Position numbers and translations under genes: made by a program
Notes under the pieces: model-generated
What the model saw: the letters and a program-made list of their open reading frames with translations, nothing else
Told to the model about the DNA's origin: nothing
Database searches by the model: none
NCBI GenBank assembly: GCA_961205875.1
Contig: OY540809.1
Span: 14,024,267-14,088,266 of the forward strand
Source of the DNA: Sialis fuliginosa
Taxonomy: Eukaryota > Arthropoda > Insecta > Megaloptera > Sialidae
Reading direction: 5' to 3'
Length of the DNA: 64,000 nucleotides
Shown: positions 36,737 through 50,541 of the stretch, piece by piece
How the letters are laid out: the number at the start of each line of letters is the position of its first letter
Position numbering within the stretch: position 1 is the stretch's first letter

Positions 36737-37089
36737 CTGTCAGGTTATATTTACAATAATAATATCATATTTGTCATTCGATCGTATTTGTTATGACGTA
36801 ATATTGTAATGCATAGTTCCCATAATTATGTATCACAAACCTTCAAATTCCGCATTTATTTAATTAGTTTGATTGACTCTTTCATATCTAGATGTATCCA
36901 GCATTTGTTGGTTTAAATTAAACCTTTAATATATATTGTACTTTCCAAGGCTACTAGGAAAAAATTGTATAAAAATACATGATAATAATAACAGTTTAAT
37001 GACATTGTCATATTGAGAATCTCTTTTATCTAAATTATAAATACATCATGTTGATTTAACATGCATATTTTTTTACTGTTATTTAATAG

Positions 37090-37545
37090 TTCGATTTTTA
37101 TAGGGTACCTTACCTCAAAATGAAAAAAATGGAACCCCTATAGAATTACTTTTTATCCGTCTATCTGTCTGTTTATTTTCTAAGGATCAGCTAGAAGAAT
37201 CAAGTTGAAATTAATATCAAATAGGTACTAAGGTCTACAGCCTCATAGTCCTATAAAAAAATTCAAGTTTCTATTTCAATGCAAAAAAGCTACGGCCTAT
37301 CAAGCGTATTTTGATACTGACAGACCGACTCACTGACTGATCATCAAAATCTATAGTGTACATCTCGTTGAAATTTGATATAAAGTAAGAGAAAAAAATC
37401 CAAAAATCATGCATTTCTAATTTTATGTCACAACTTAATTTTGTGGTTTCTTTCATACAGCGTCTAATTGTAAGTAAAGATATTGTCTACGTAACTAACT
37501 ATTGTTAGTAAGGAACCCTCAGGGAGCGAGTTCTACTTGCACTTG
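37090..37545 (+). repeat. dispersed repeat family IV, copy 2 (empty hAT site)
   Basis: Same order of blocks as 28.8 kb, with one uninterrupted GTCTACGT at about 37486-37493. Confidence 0.65.
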
Positions 37546-37756
37546 TCAATTTTCTTTTTATTGCAACTTGCATCGAAAACAATAATTGTTTTGTTATTTC
37601 ATTTAAGATTATCTATGTTTACATTAATTTATATTCTTTAACAACTCGCTGATATTGTTTTGTTGACAGATACTCTTAGGTTTTACTGATCGTTCCATTT
37701 TTACTTGTTCAAATCTAAAACTGTACTGTACCTACTGTATTTATACATATTATATA

Positions 37757-37895
37757 CTAGCTATTACACGCAACTTCGTCCGCGTGGAATTTGTATTTTT
37801 TTATTTACTCTTTTTCGGGATACACAGTAGCCTACGTCCTTCCGCAGGATATAAGCTATACAGACAGACAGACTGAATTACTTTTACATTTGTAC
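37757..37895 (-). mobile_element. Lep1-like Helitron fragment
   Basis: Minus-strand copy: actagctattacacgc..., gtccgcgtggaat, then cagacagacagac. Immediately beside the mariner at 37923. Confidence 0.55.
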
Positions 37896-37922
37896 TAATT
37901 AGTAGATATGGATGTTGTACTA

Positions 37923-39044
37923 CATAGGCTGAAAAGTCTTTAGCATAACAATGAAAAAACGATTTTTTTAATGAAAAAATTCTTTTATTCTTCGACATAA
38001 TCTCTATCTAGAGTAATACGAGTACACTTGTTCCAACGGTCCTCTAACATTTCGATACCAGCCTTATAGTGGTTAGCGTCAAGTCCCTCAAAATAGGCTC
38101 GACCTCTTCATTAGAGTAAAATCTTTTGCCAGAGAGCCACATTTTCAATTTCGGTAAAAGGTAGTAGTCGCTGGGGGCCAGGTTCATAGCGCAATTCCTT
38201 CAATTTATCGGTCGTAACGTGAGCCTTGTGATATAGTGCATTATCGTGGAGAAACAGCATTTTTTTTCGCCATTTGCGGCTGTTTTGCCTTGACTTCGTT
38301 GTCCAATCAATCCAGTAATATTCTTTGTTGATTGTTATACCATATTGAATGTACTTATTAAAATATTATATCATATGCATCCCAAAAAATACTAGCAAGA
38401 ACTTTACTGGCTGACTGTTGTATTTTTGGGCGTTGCGGACGGCTTTCATCAGTCAATAACCATTTTGCTAACTGCCGATTGGACTCCAGTGTGATAGTAA
38501 TGGATCCATGTTTCTTCCATTGTCACAAATCGTATGAAAAAAAATCCTTTTTATTGCGGTGAAACAGTGCCAAATTTTGCTTTTAAAGTTAGCTAGCTCA
38601 CTCATTTTCACTTTGCGGTCATTCAACACAATTTCACGAATTTTTCGTATGTTTTCTGAAGTAACTGCCTCATTTGGCCTTCCTGAACGTGATGAATCAT
38701 TTGTGCTCGTACGGTCCGAAGAAACTCAGCAATCCAATATTTTACGGTTGAATTAGCTGGGGCAGATGTGCCGTAACAGTTATCAAACCATTCATTTGTT
38801 TGGACAGTATTTTTCCCATAAAAAAACAATGTTTAATCAAAACACGAAATTCACTTTTTTCCATCACTAAAAAAATAACAAAAGTAGCGCCACTTCGAAG
38901 GCTGTAACTTGAACAAGAGTACATGTCATGAAATTTTGACAGTGTTCTAGATAAGGATGGTACTCTATGGGAAGTATAAGGATTTTTTGTTTATGTCGCC
39001 ATTTGTATAATTTGTATATCAGGTCAAAGACTTTTCAGCCCATG
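37923..39044 (-). mobile_element. degenerate mariner transposon with both ends and TA target duplication
   Basis: TIRs read cataggctgaaaagtcttt at the left and the complement of catgggctgaaaagtcttt at the right; TA at 37921-37922 and 39045-39046. The minus strand carries a broken mariner transposase: N-terminal M-E-K-S-E-F-R-V-L-I-K-H from 38864, later FLHDNALYHKAH with the second catalytic Asp near 38240, and a C-terminal part ending D-Y-V-E-E near 38000. Frameshifts and tandem stops interrupt it, and at 1122 bp it is shorter than a full mariner. The N terminus resembles the rosa-type mariners, tentatively. Confidence 0.85.
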
Positions 39045-40194
39045 TAATAGACCAACTTTCCGTGCATGATAATAATTAAATGGCAGACATTCAATTTTTA
39101 GCAGTATAAACATATTTAGTCTATATTTGTATGTGTGTGTGTTTATGTTTACACGCAAGACACTAACACACATGTGACCTCAGCCATCCGTTTTTATAAC
39201 ATGATCATTTATATATCCATCTTTATTTACTCGCTATTTCCATAGATATCATCATCAAAGTAGATTGTTCTTATCAATTCGCAACATTGTACAATATGAA
39301 GCAACATTAGGAACTATTATCTCTCATACATACTAAATTCAATTGTAATTTAAAGCATATTTGCATATTATACATTTTCAACTGACATATGCATGGAAAT
39401 GGCGAAACTGACATTTAAGAAAAGATGGCCGCCGTAAAATTTTGATAACACATCTGTCTGGCGTTTTGTCCAATCGGGAGCGTGTATTATGTTTCCTATG
39501 TTAGCTACCACTGCAATCGTAAGTGAAACAGACTATAGATTTAATTTATCAAGACCGTCCTCTTTTAATCCATTTCATCCCAAAAATTTCGCATTTTGTT
39601 TGGTATTTCATAAATTTGTACAGAAGACTAACCCAAAGTCTATTTTTACAAAATATACATTATAGTGCGAGTGAGTATTCTTCTTCGTGGGATGAAAATT
39701 TTCAAATAAAAACTTTTCAACATTTAATTTAAAGGAGCACTACTAGCCTCTGCATCAAATACAATTCCTGTTCTAAAGGATCTTTGTTTATTAATCTTAT
39801 AAATTAGGGATTAATCATCCCCGTTTAGGAAATTGATACTAAATGTTCTACTTATATTATATTAGCATAAATTCAAATCTTTCCAATTCTGATATTGCCA
39901 TCATGGATGATTCGCTGAAATTCAGTAATGCCCGGGTTCAATAAACATGCAGTTATCCAGTATAAGTTGTACCAACTGCTACTTGCATCTCTCTTAAGGA
40001 GATATTCTAAATTATTATCATCTAAGGGTGACGATGAACATATTTACGTTGCAGTTTGACGTTTCGGTACATATAGGAGTATACTTAAGAAAGTCCATCT
40101 ATACCATTCAAATTAATTAGTAGATTTGGAAGTGATTCCGTGCTAATTGCAATCAGCTGACGCCAGTCTATGCACTAATTGTATATCGATGGCG

Positions 40195-40553
40195 TGGGGG
40201 TAACCCCGCGCGCACCCCCGCCCGTCATTTCGATTTCGGATATACACGGCAGCGCTTTATAGTCTACGACAAACGTTACACTTGCCCATTCGAGTGTCGT
40301 CTGTCGCACAGCATTCGTACCGCGCGATCGAGTTGGCCTTTAAGCAGTACTTGCATTAGCATTAATATCGCTCGCACGACCGCAGTCACCCGTGTTGCGT
40401 TGTTAACGATTCGCCGGCGCGAAATTCGAATTCGCGATTGTTTTCGTTTGTTGCGAGAAAGTAATATACAATTATTTATTAATGATTTTTTGTGTCGATT
40501 TTGTCGGATTGCCTTGGTTATTCATGGTAGACATGTTGGTGCTTTTTTAAGTG
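40195..40553 (+). promoter_or_regulatory. GC-rich promoter and untranslated first exon of an unseen plus-strand gene
   Basis: A sharp island of GC and CpG in AT-rich DNA with no repeat relatives in the window. It has a TATA-like tttatag near 40257 and ends in a strong donor, GTGAGTACTT, right after 40553. The transcribed part would carry a 22-codon frame beginning at the ATG near 40484 (M-I-F-C-V-D-F-V-G-L...), which stops before the donor and so would be an upstream frame. No coding exon for it is recognisable in the 23 kb to the right, so the gene probably has a very long first intron. Confidence 0.45.
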
Positions 40554-40559
40554 GTGAGT

Positions 40560-43500
40560 ACTTACTTATTTTTTAAATTATATATTTTAACCCAGATACG
40601 GTGGTGCCAAGTCTTACAGACCAAAAGTATTTAATTTTTTAATTACTTAATGGTGGATGGTGCTACACATGTGTTCTTCTAAGTAGTTTATTTTTATTGG
40701 TAATTTATGTGTTATTTTTTCTTGGTTTTTGGATGCAAGCTATGTTTTTGAAATTTATAACATCATAGAACCCAAATATCATAATAATTTCCAGATAATT
40801 TAAATTTTTAAATCTACTATAAGTTTTCTGGAAAATTCATTCAGAAATAAAAGTTAATACATACTTCTAGAAGAAAAATCGTTAAGGCTTATTTAATAAT
40901 ATATACAATTTCACTGGGTATAGATATATTAATCTATTGATATTAAAAAAAAAGGTAAATTTATATAATTTCTAGTTATGGAAGTAGTAACTATAATTAA
41001 AATTGATATGAACTGAATATAATATGGAATATTAATGCCTACAGTAAAAAAATACACACAAAAATTTATACAAGTGATAAAGAAACTGCAAATTATTATC
41101 TTATAGTAAAATAGTATTATCAACATTGCTGATAATTTTTTAACCAAACATTATATAAAAAAAAATAATATATGAAATTATAGAGTAATATACGTGAAAA
41201 CACGTGGTTAAAAAACGCCGGTTTAAGAAAAGAAATGTTAGATATATTTAGTTAGTGAAATTATGTTTAAAACAATTCTCTATTATTAATTAACCTACAT
41301 TCTAAATGGTTTCACTATTTTTTGAACTTGCTAGTTTTTTTAAATAATTCCTTAAATAAAAAGTGTTTAGATGAATGTATAATTCATAACATTTTTTTAC
41401 TTTATTTCTTCAAAAGAATGCAAGTGAAAAAATTAATTTATATTTGTATGACTTTAATTAATGTTAATCACAACAAAAAGCGAAAGTCTTAGGTTATAAA
41501 TAAGTTAACCATTCAAGAGTCAATGTACTTGATTATTAAAATATATGGGTACTTTTCAGATAGAGAAATAATTCAATATTTTAAATATCATAATTTTTTA
41601 GAAGAAAGCTAATGCCCGTAACGTATGGTGAAACGTTGACTGAATTATCAACAAAAACAACGTTTTGATCTAAGTTAATATAATAATAAAAAGGAAAAAA
41701 TAGTGAATTTGTTTATGAATGCTTATCTTAGAAAGTGCTGAATCGATTTAGATGAAACTTCAATCAACGTGTTTCTAATAATCTCCCGAGTAATATAGGA
41801 TATGTAACATTACGCTATCATGTCAGAAGGACAGACAGTAAAAAAATAGAAAAAAATCGTTTAGGTCAAATATAATGTGTTATTCTTATTTAGTAGCATC
41901 CTTAATAGTACCTAAACTAATTTGGTGATATTCCGACATCCACCTGGCCAACAGCTAATACTTAACTCTTTATAAAAATCATAAAGACACTTTCTGAAAC
42001 AGGATGAATTTCTTCTTGAGGAAACATAAATAATGTGCTAAAATTCAGCCCACGTTTTAATAAGTCAATGCTTTCTCGAACGATCGATCCGTTTCCAAGG
42101 ACTAATTTATACAAATTAAACAAAATTTAATCACCCCACCCCATTCAATATCAATATTAAATATATTAATAAAAAGTTATATAATTTAAAAAATTAGCTC
42201 TCTTGGCGATAATAACTAACCTATTTATTTAATTTTAATATCGAAAAGTGTTACCACTCTAACTTGATTATATCCATTCCAAATTTATATGTATACATTG
42301 ATTAAAACCTAGGCTGTGTACAACATTGTATTTAGTATATCTGTTACATAGCTACTGAAAATATAGTAAACATCACTTTTTATCAATGTATATAAAATTG
42401 TGTTTTTACGTAATTCAAATATGTAGTGTGTATTTTTTATACTTTTTTGCAGTAGATAATTTCTTTATGATAATTAGTGAAGTTTTTTTTTTTTAACATT
42501 TAATTAACTAGAGTTTATACAACATACGACCCAATTATCGAAACTGATAACAGGACGTAAAAAACATTAAAGGGAAAATGAATGCATAAAATAAATGCCT
42601 AAATTGGGTAAATATAAAATTTTTACTTCTAGAAAGTATATATATAAATATATATTTAAAATATACCCATTTATACCTATTGTTCGTGCTAATAACATGG
42701 TACTATTATCTGTTAAATAGCGAATGCTGGGTTCTATTTGGTCCATTTGAAGGTCATAGGAGTAGATGTTTTCAAATGCATCTTTTAAAATAATAATAAT
42801 ACATGATAATATAATACTAGTATTTACTGAAAGTTACAAAAATACCCACAAAACAATAAACTTGCACATGTGCTATAAGATAAGTAAATATTTTGCAAAT
42901 AAATACTAGAATCTGTTAATGCTTATCAGAATTTGTCAGAAGTGAAAAAAATGTTGTAAATATAACAAATACGACGCTTCTTGGAACATTTGTTATTAAC
43001 TAAAAAACTACAACGTTCTTTGAAATCACAAACATTCTATAGGATACATATCATCACGCTATCACTGAAAAGAGCTGAGCAGTGAATAATTAATAAAAAT
43101 TAAAAAAATAACCCGTACTCTTGCCTAAACTTAAAGAGATAGATGAAAAGTATGTATGAACTTTATGTAGAATTCATATACATATTGTAAAATATTGATA
43201 GGTACTATTATAAAATTGTGCTACCGTATTTCATAAAATTAAATTGTCGTTTTGTATCTATAGAGTATTGGTAAATATTTATTTAATTTCCCAAATGTAT
43301 TTGAACGTTCGTAAGAGATGACATGTATGTGGTCGCACCTAGTAAACATTTAAATTTAAATTAATAATAAATTTGTAGGTGTGACAGAAAATGTCTTAAT
43401 TAAAGTCACACATAAAAATTATTCATTTCAGAACTAGTTGCGTCTATATTATTTTTTATTTTTTACTATTTATATACTTGAAAAAGTCTAATCGATTTAG

Positions 43501-43827
43501 GTAGTTTTTAGAATTTTTATTTTTTCGACATGACACGAAAACTACTGAACCGATTTTGATGGGACAGTTATGATAATTAAATTAGGGAAGGCCCATATTA
43601 AGGAAAATTTACAATTAATGTTTCCAATAAAATATAAAAAAATGTTTTTCTAACTACTTTAACGTATCGATTTTGTAAATAGATTTACCTACTGAAGATA
43701 ATAACAAAATAAACGCGGCTTATACTCAAAAGCCAAGATTCAGTCACCTACACATTTGTTTGAAAGATTCTCTTGTAAAATGTTACATATTCCTGAGTAG
43801 ATATCAATAGTATTTGTGTTAATATCA
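40560..43827. other. probable first intron of the 40.2-kb gene, otherwise empty
   Basis: AT-rich, low complexity, no coding exon or transposon ends seen apart from short 'actgaaccgattttgatg'-type relics near 41730 and 43540. Confidence 0.4.
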
Positions 43828-43835
43828 GTAGCAGG

Positions 43836-44451
43836 CAGGCCCGGATTTAGAAATTTTCCGCCCCTAGGCAGTTGCGAAAATTGCCCCCTCCCCTTTACTC
43901 TATTTTTACGCATTTTAAACTTCCTATTTTCGACTTGACCATACAAGTTTTCGCTGCGATATAGAAAATCACGTAGACTGTTACACAAGAATCATTGTTT
44001 ATTTGCGATGTCGTTTTTTTTAGAAATCTGTTTGTAAGAAAAACACTTGTGAAGATAACAAACCTGAAATTGATGCCGTTGAAACTTGTCACACGTACTG
44101 TTAACAATATATTAACAATGACGTTAATAATCGTTCACCAATGTTTAGTAATAATGACAGAGGAGATTATGTGTATCACAATATACTGTAGGAGAAAATA
44201 AGATGATTTTTGATACAGAAACTTATCGAATATTCGATATTAGGCCAATATCGAGATTTGTATAAATCGATTCTTTTCTCGATTCGGGCATTTTCCACTT
44301 ATAATGTTGGTACGCGTGCCAACGAAATAGGCGGGAAATTCAATTCCCACGAATATAACAAGTTTCAAAGTTTCCGCCAAAATTTGCCGCCCTTCAATTC
44401 TTGCCGCCCTAGGCAACTGCCTACTCTGCCTGCATGGTAAATCCGAGCCTG
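43836..44451. mobile_element. hAT-type element, 616 bp
   Basis: Ends CAGGCCCGGATTTA and taaatccgagcctg, with perfect duplication GTAGCAGG at 43828-43835 and 44452-44459. Sub-terminal cgcccctaggca / tgccgccctaggca motifs. The frames within it look non-coding. Confidence 0.85.
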
Positions 44452-45322
44452 GTAGCAGGTATTGATATACCTATAGACATAAGTACTTCCTCATACCTCG
44501 AGGACCTTCACGCCTTCATCAAATATTAGAAACCCTTGGTTTTAATCTCGGATTAATAAATTATAACATGCGAAACCTTGAAACATAAACAGTGGATTTT
44601 TTTGTGTGTAAGTATTATTATATCGGTCATATTTGTCAATTCGCATCAGAAAACATAGTAGCTACTAAAGTCATGGTCTTTGATGATATTCAAATATGTT
44701 ATTGAACTTGCTGAAGAAGTAACTATAATAAGTATTAATAAACATAATTCACCATTTCGTGATTTTATTTAATTTTTTTTTAACTGTGAGTAATTTTTGC
44801 TCACAATCATTCACGAATTGTATTTTTTACTCACGCCTGGTCATGCTCGTGATAGATTTTAATATATTACGTTATAAATTAATAGTTTTAGTTGACGAAT
44901 TTGAAAATTTAAAATAAAAAAAAAAATAGATTTTGATACGCTGATTTCAAACCCGTCAACTAAAATTAAATCCGAACATACGTTCAAAAGTTACAGCCAT
45001 TTTTCTTCAAAATTTTGGAAAAAAACACAGTTTGAAAGGCTATATCTCGAAATCGGTTTGAGTTACAGACCTACAATTTGAAAATTTCAACTTTTCACAT
45101 CATTTTCTATATAATAAACATAGGTACTCTTAACGTCATATTCCATGGTTCAAATTTTAAATTTTCATAGAAATATCAACTAAAAGATAAGAAAATAAGA
45201 AGAGACTTTCTAACTTACTATATAAAATATAAATAAGAGTTTTCATTATTTTTCATGCAATTTTTCATTTAAATCACAATGAACAAAATTTATTATATCT
45301 TCACACAGGTAATCTTCTAGAG

Positions 45323-45845
45323 CAGCGGTTCTTAAGCTTATGTAGTCTAGGGACCCCCTTTTGAACAATTATTTTTGCAGAGGTTATTTTAAGAAAATTT
45401 TAAAACTGCAAGACCCTATTTTTTGTTCCATACTTACAATTTTTACTTTTCAACTGCAATAACCTTTGTTTTTTGAATTACATTTCTTACATTTTTTGTT
45501 TTTACAACTGCAATGACTTTTTTTGGCTCTGCATTTCTTACATTTTTTGCTTTTACAACTGCAATGACTTTTTTTCCACACATTTTATTATTTTATTTAT
45601 TTATTAAACATTGTTTCATTTAGTACTACACAAATTAGTTTTTACAACTGCACTTTTCATTTTTACAACTGCAGAAACAAGTTACTCACTAAAATAACCC
45701 TTGCCTCCCTGACAGAAGAACAAAGAAGGTCGTTGAATACTAATTAATCACTGGTAAATAGAAATGTAAAAGTACTTTAATTTATGCCAAACATGTTTCA
45801 CGGACCCCCGCAAAAGTTTCGCGGACCCTAGTTTAAGAATCGCTG
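45323..45845. mobile_element. hAT-type element, 523 bp, with internal tandem repeat
   Basis: Ends CAGCGGTTCTTAA and ttaagaatcgctg, perfect duplication TTCTAGAG at 45315-45322 and 45846-45853. The middle (about 45430-45580) repeats a block with acaactgcaatgac and catttcttacatttttt about three times. Confidence 0.88.
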
Positions 45846-46584
45846 TTCTAGAGCCAAATTTTGCATCAAATATAAATTTCAATATTCTTCCTACAGTAGA
45901 TAATGTGTTTATAGAAGATTGGTTTGGGACCCCCACCAACAGGAGCGCCAATTATTACTTCAGCAATGGGCTTATAAAAGATTGGTTTTAGGGCACCTGT
46001 GTTGGTGGAGGCCCCAGTCATTGCTCATAAAAAATTAAAACTTCACTTATACATACTCGTATTTATAATAGGATCTTACAATCATAAAAACCGACACTCT
46101 CAATGTAATCATCTCGGTCTAAAGCTTTTAACTTGTTTTGCTTGCAAACAAATTCTTTATAATAATAAATAAATAACTATGTTATTATTCTGAATGACTG
46201 ACAGTTATGGAAACAAACAAATATATTACAAATCTATTTATTTTAATTACCGACCAACTCATATTATAAACAAATCTACCTTGTTATTGTTATGACTACA
46301 TTTATATACCTATACCCATAAGCAAAGCTGTGCGTGCACATACTTAAGTACTTTTTAGAGTAATTGTAATTTGTAATTAATTACTTTACCAATGAAAGTA
46401 ATTGTCCTTCTATCTTTAAGTACATAACCAGTACTTGTACTTAAGTACATTTTCGTGAAAATTATTTGAATATAAATACATTTTTTGTCAATGTAGGTAC
46501 TTAATTATTTTTTTATTGTATTTCAGTACTTTTGTAATTGTTATTAAAGTACATTTTTCTAAAAAGAACTTGTACTTATGTATA

Positions 46585-47627
46585 GATATGAAATAAACTC
46601 TGTCTGTCTGTTTGTTACCTTTCCACGGCTAAACCGCTGAACCGATCTTGATGAAATTTGGCAGGGAGATAGCTTACGTTCTGAGAAAGTAGGGGAGACC
46701 GGAGGAATGGCGCCACTCGGGGTAATGCCGTCACCCTATAAAAACAGCAAACGATAGTCGGTGGAGAGGTCGCGATAAATGCTGTACTTTAGTGACCAAC
46801 AGAAGAAACTGCTTCGGTATTATCAAGGTTCTAATTAGAGAAGTGTAGTTATTATCGCAGAAAATATTGTTTTTTACTGATTCGTTATAATTTGTGACTT
46901 ATATATAAATCGAGTTAAGTGTCTTTTTTTGTTAATTTATAGCCGTAATTAGTATGCGTACGCATTCAACTAATATTCAGTTACATTTATGGGTTATATT
47001 TTTTATGTGTAAGCGTCTTCACTAGTTGTGAATTAAGATCATTCGCTATATTGTCATACCGGGGTAATGGCGCCATTATAGCTGGGGTAATAATGTAAAT
47101 CCTCTCAGATTAAAACTTAGAACCTGTAGTTATTGACGATCAAGAAGTTGAAGAGGTTTTCTATCTTGGGCAAAATAACATAGAACTAGGCCCAATAACC
47201 GATAGCAGAAACCTACTCCAAACTGATAAAACTGAAGAAATGACCATTTATAGTTCCCGGAACTTCGAGTACGTCTTCAAAAACAACCGATGGCAGTTTT
47301 AATGTAGCATTGAACAAGTTATCTTCAATCCTAATTGCGGCAGCTAAACAAATCAGGGTGTGGCGGAATTACCCCGGTACCAGAGTAATCGCGTCACCGT
47401 GGCCTTTTTAAACTTATTTTTAAATAACGTTAAAACTTCGCTTAACTAAGCTTTGTTAAAGTATTTGCTTCTGCTTATTTAAAGTGTTATGTTACTTTAA
47501 AGTATAGGAAAAAATCGTTTTTCCTTAAGGTGGCGCGATTCCCCCGGTCTCCCCTACATATACAATTTTGTACCCCGAGAAAAATTTATTAGATAAAAAA
47601 ATACAAATTTCGCGGGTAACAGCTAGT
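46585..47627 (+). mobile_element. Lep1-like Helitron split by a pogo-type insertion
   Basis: 5' end truncated; body cggctaaaccgctgaaccga to 46689, resumes after 47556 and ends tcgcgggtaacagctag at 47627. Confidence 0.7.
46692..47554. mobile_element. pogo-type element, 863 bp, inserted in a Helitron
   Basis: Ends GGGGAGACCGG and CCGGTCTCCCC, flanked by TA. Internal ggggtaatggcgcc motifs recur near both ends. The region near 47130-47310 may hold a decayed frame. The Helitron sequence resumes after the right end. Confidence 0.8.
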
Positions 47628-50530
47628 AATGCAATAATATTAATCTGGTATCTGATAACATTCATTGGCACCATTTCTCTACGCTACTGTGCGAACTCGA
47701 AACTGGAATAAACTGGATCTAATAGTTTCGTACGCTATTTTTGCGTGCGCCGTATTCAAATCAATATACGAGAAAAAAAAACAAAGAGACATGACTGGTT
47801 TTAATTTATGTATGTCATATTTTTTCCTTCTTTCCGATGATGCTTTAACAATTTGTTTGGCTTCTTTAAACTATTAGTGTTCATTTAGCCGAATTTAATA
47901 ACGATTTTTTTCTCTCGCTTTGTTTAATTTGACCTTACGTCTTAATTTATGTTAAAATATTTGTGTTCTGTTTATGGGGCAGTTAAATAAATATTTTGAT
48001 GCTTTTTTGTATGTAAATAGTGGATTATATTTACTTCAATGGAAATGGAAAATGGAAGTATTGTAATACCGTTGAAAAATCGTGTCCGAGATAAGAGCAA
48101 ATTCTGATTGTACTACCTTCAAAACGTAAAGAAAAGTTAATTTTCGCATGACGGCTGTGCGTGTATCTATATATTATGTGTTTGTGTGTCTAGAAGAATT
48201 TTCTTTCGTTTACGATAACTACTGTAAAAATGCACCGATTTGAATTATTTTTGTAAAAATGTTTGTCTCGGTGAGTACTCCAGACCTATTGATTTTGGTT
48301 CTAATCGGATAATGGGTTTATTATTATTATTATCGTCTAAAAAGTGAACGTTGCGAGTATTATCTCATTAATTTTGATAAGACTTGGTACATTGAACCTA
48401 AAGGACATTTATTATTTGTACAGCCATTGAAGGGGTGAAAAACACCCTCAAAATTTAAATTTTAAATACTAATTAATACGTCACTAATTTAATATTTTAT
48501 AGATATTTTAAGTAATTAAGTACTTAATATTTATTAAACTTTCTTTGGTTGGCACTTTCATTAATTACAATAAACTACCGGAAATTATTTAAATGGAAGT
48601 ACATATTTGCATAAAATATGCATTTATTTCTAAATAAATATAATCTATATATTCTAATAAGGATAATAAAAAAAACGTGTTGTATTTAAATGCAAGGACA
48701 TTCTCACATGGAAAAATCATATATTAGGGATCACGGACACGCAATAATCCAATTTCTTAAAGAAATATAATAATAATAAAATAATGAGTATTAAATGCAT
48801 ATTTCGATGTAGAGCATAACATGATAATTGACATTTTAGCAATTTTTTGATCAATACTTAATCCTTCTTTGAAGATATCTGTGGAGATACACATTACTAT
48901 TATTTTTAATAACAAAAATTTCAGATATTTTAAATAAAGCACTCAATGTTTTTATTACGGAAATGAAATAATGTAGATATATTTCTTACGACATTTTATT
49001 TTATTTGATCTTCCTTATCTCGAGTATTAAAGGATAAAGGAAAAAAGATAAAACTATTCTGTATAGTTCGTTTACCCACATTAAAATCTTTATTATATAA
49101 TAATTATTATTCCATAAATAAAGTTAATATCGCCTCGTAAAAATTTAAATCATATCCAACTACAAAAAATTTTTTTTCATGTACTCATCATTAAATTATG
49201 TAACAAAGTTACATAACAACAAATTTAAATATAGGTTCCTTGACCTACAGCGAAATTGAACAAAAAAAGAAAGTTTGCAAACAATTTAAAAATACTGGTA
49301 TCACCGAAATTTTATAGAGGTATTCATTTATATCTATTTATAAATCTGTTGACTAAAACAGCTTCCTAAGTATTTATTTGTTATTGTTTTTTTTGTACTA
49401 AAAATTAAATTTAGTATTCATATATTCACTTGAAAAAAACCAGTCAAAACTGGTTAGCTCTAAAAAAAGAAACAATATGATTTGAACCGATTATAAAGTG
49501 TGACATATTGATTTTATCGTTACCTATCTTTATTTAAATACGGTTATTATAAAACGAACTTCATGGGGAAGGGTGGAGGGGGGGGGGGAACTAGCCCATC
49601 CGTGTAATTGATAATGATGGACCATTTGGGAAAATAAATTAAAATTATATTTATTTATTTAACATATTATTATATTTAATAATCAAAAGGTTATGAAAAG
49701 ACTATATGTCTGTCTTCTAGATAATGAACCATTTTACCTAGAGAGCTGAGATTTAGTAGAATTACTGGTGGACCAATAATACACCTGAGTTATAAATACA
49801 GATTTTTAAGTTTTTGGTGCTTTTAAAGAGAGTAAATGTTTTTTTATTCAATTTTAGCGAGTGGCAATATTAAATTGTTATAAAAATGTATAGTATATTT
49901 AAGGCCATCTGTTTTCTAATAGACTTACGTCAAGTATTATCAAGTTTAACTAAATGCTCCTTTAACTAACTGTCATATTATTAACAGAATCAAGCATATT
50001 ATATTTAATCAAATATTATTATTATATTTAATCATATTATGTACATTTTTCATTGAGAACCTTAAAATTGATTTAAATCACGTTTGTAATATACAAAATT
50101 TAGGTTAAAGGAGCCTTTAGCGCTAAAGGAGCTTTAAATTGGTTGATAATACCGGGCATTTATCTTTAAACTTTGCTAAAATTAAATTAAATTATTAACA
50201 TACATAATCGAATGAATTTAAAAAAAACTAGCGGTACGGGACACTAATACACTAGGCTCGACTCGCAATTGACATTCAAAAAAAAATTAAATTACATAAA
50301 TAAATTATACTAAACAAAAATAAAAATATAATGTTCGTTGTACCCATATGGTCGTAATAACTGTTTGTGATATACGCGATCGATATAACATGTGTGTGCA
50401 AAATCAGTGTGGAAATTTCCATTCATGTAGATTAAGTAGTTGTAGAATTATATTTAAAAAAACCAGTTCTCTAACAACGGTGCGTCTAAAAATAAAAGGC
50501 AGACAGCGAGTTGCATATTTATTAATAATA
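47628..50530. other. intergenic/intronic, mostly unassigned
   Basis: Apart from the family V copy at 48.1 kb, only AT-rich sequence and a poly-G run near 49580. Confidence 0.4.
48075..48320 (-). repeat. dispersed repeat family V, copy 2 (empty hAT site)
   Basis: Minus-strand match to the flanks of the 14.3-kb hAT, continuous across the insertion point. Confidence 0.6.
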
Positions 50531-50541
50531 TTCGCACAGTC

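Noticed and set aside
39425..39520. Possible first exon with ATG TTT CCT ATG and donor GTAAGT, preceded by aagatggccgcc
   Set aside because: Only ten codons, no partner exon in phase, and no GC-rich promoter beside it; too weak to list.
43995..44440. 68- and 76-codon frames at 44.0-44.4 kb
   Set aside because: Contained within the hAT element bounded by perfect GTAGCAGG duplications; no transposase motif.
47665..47877. 70-codon frame after the Helitron at 47.6 kb
   Set aside because: No motif, no splice borders, and no family resemblance that I could support.
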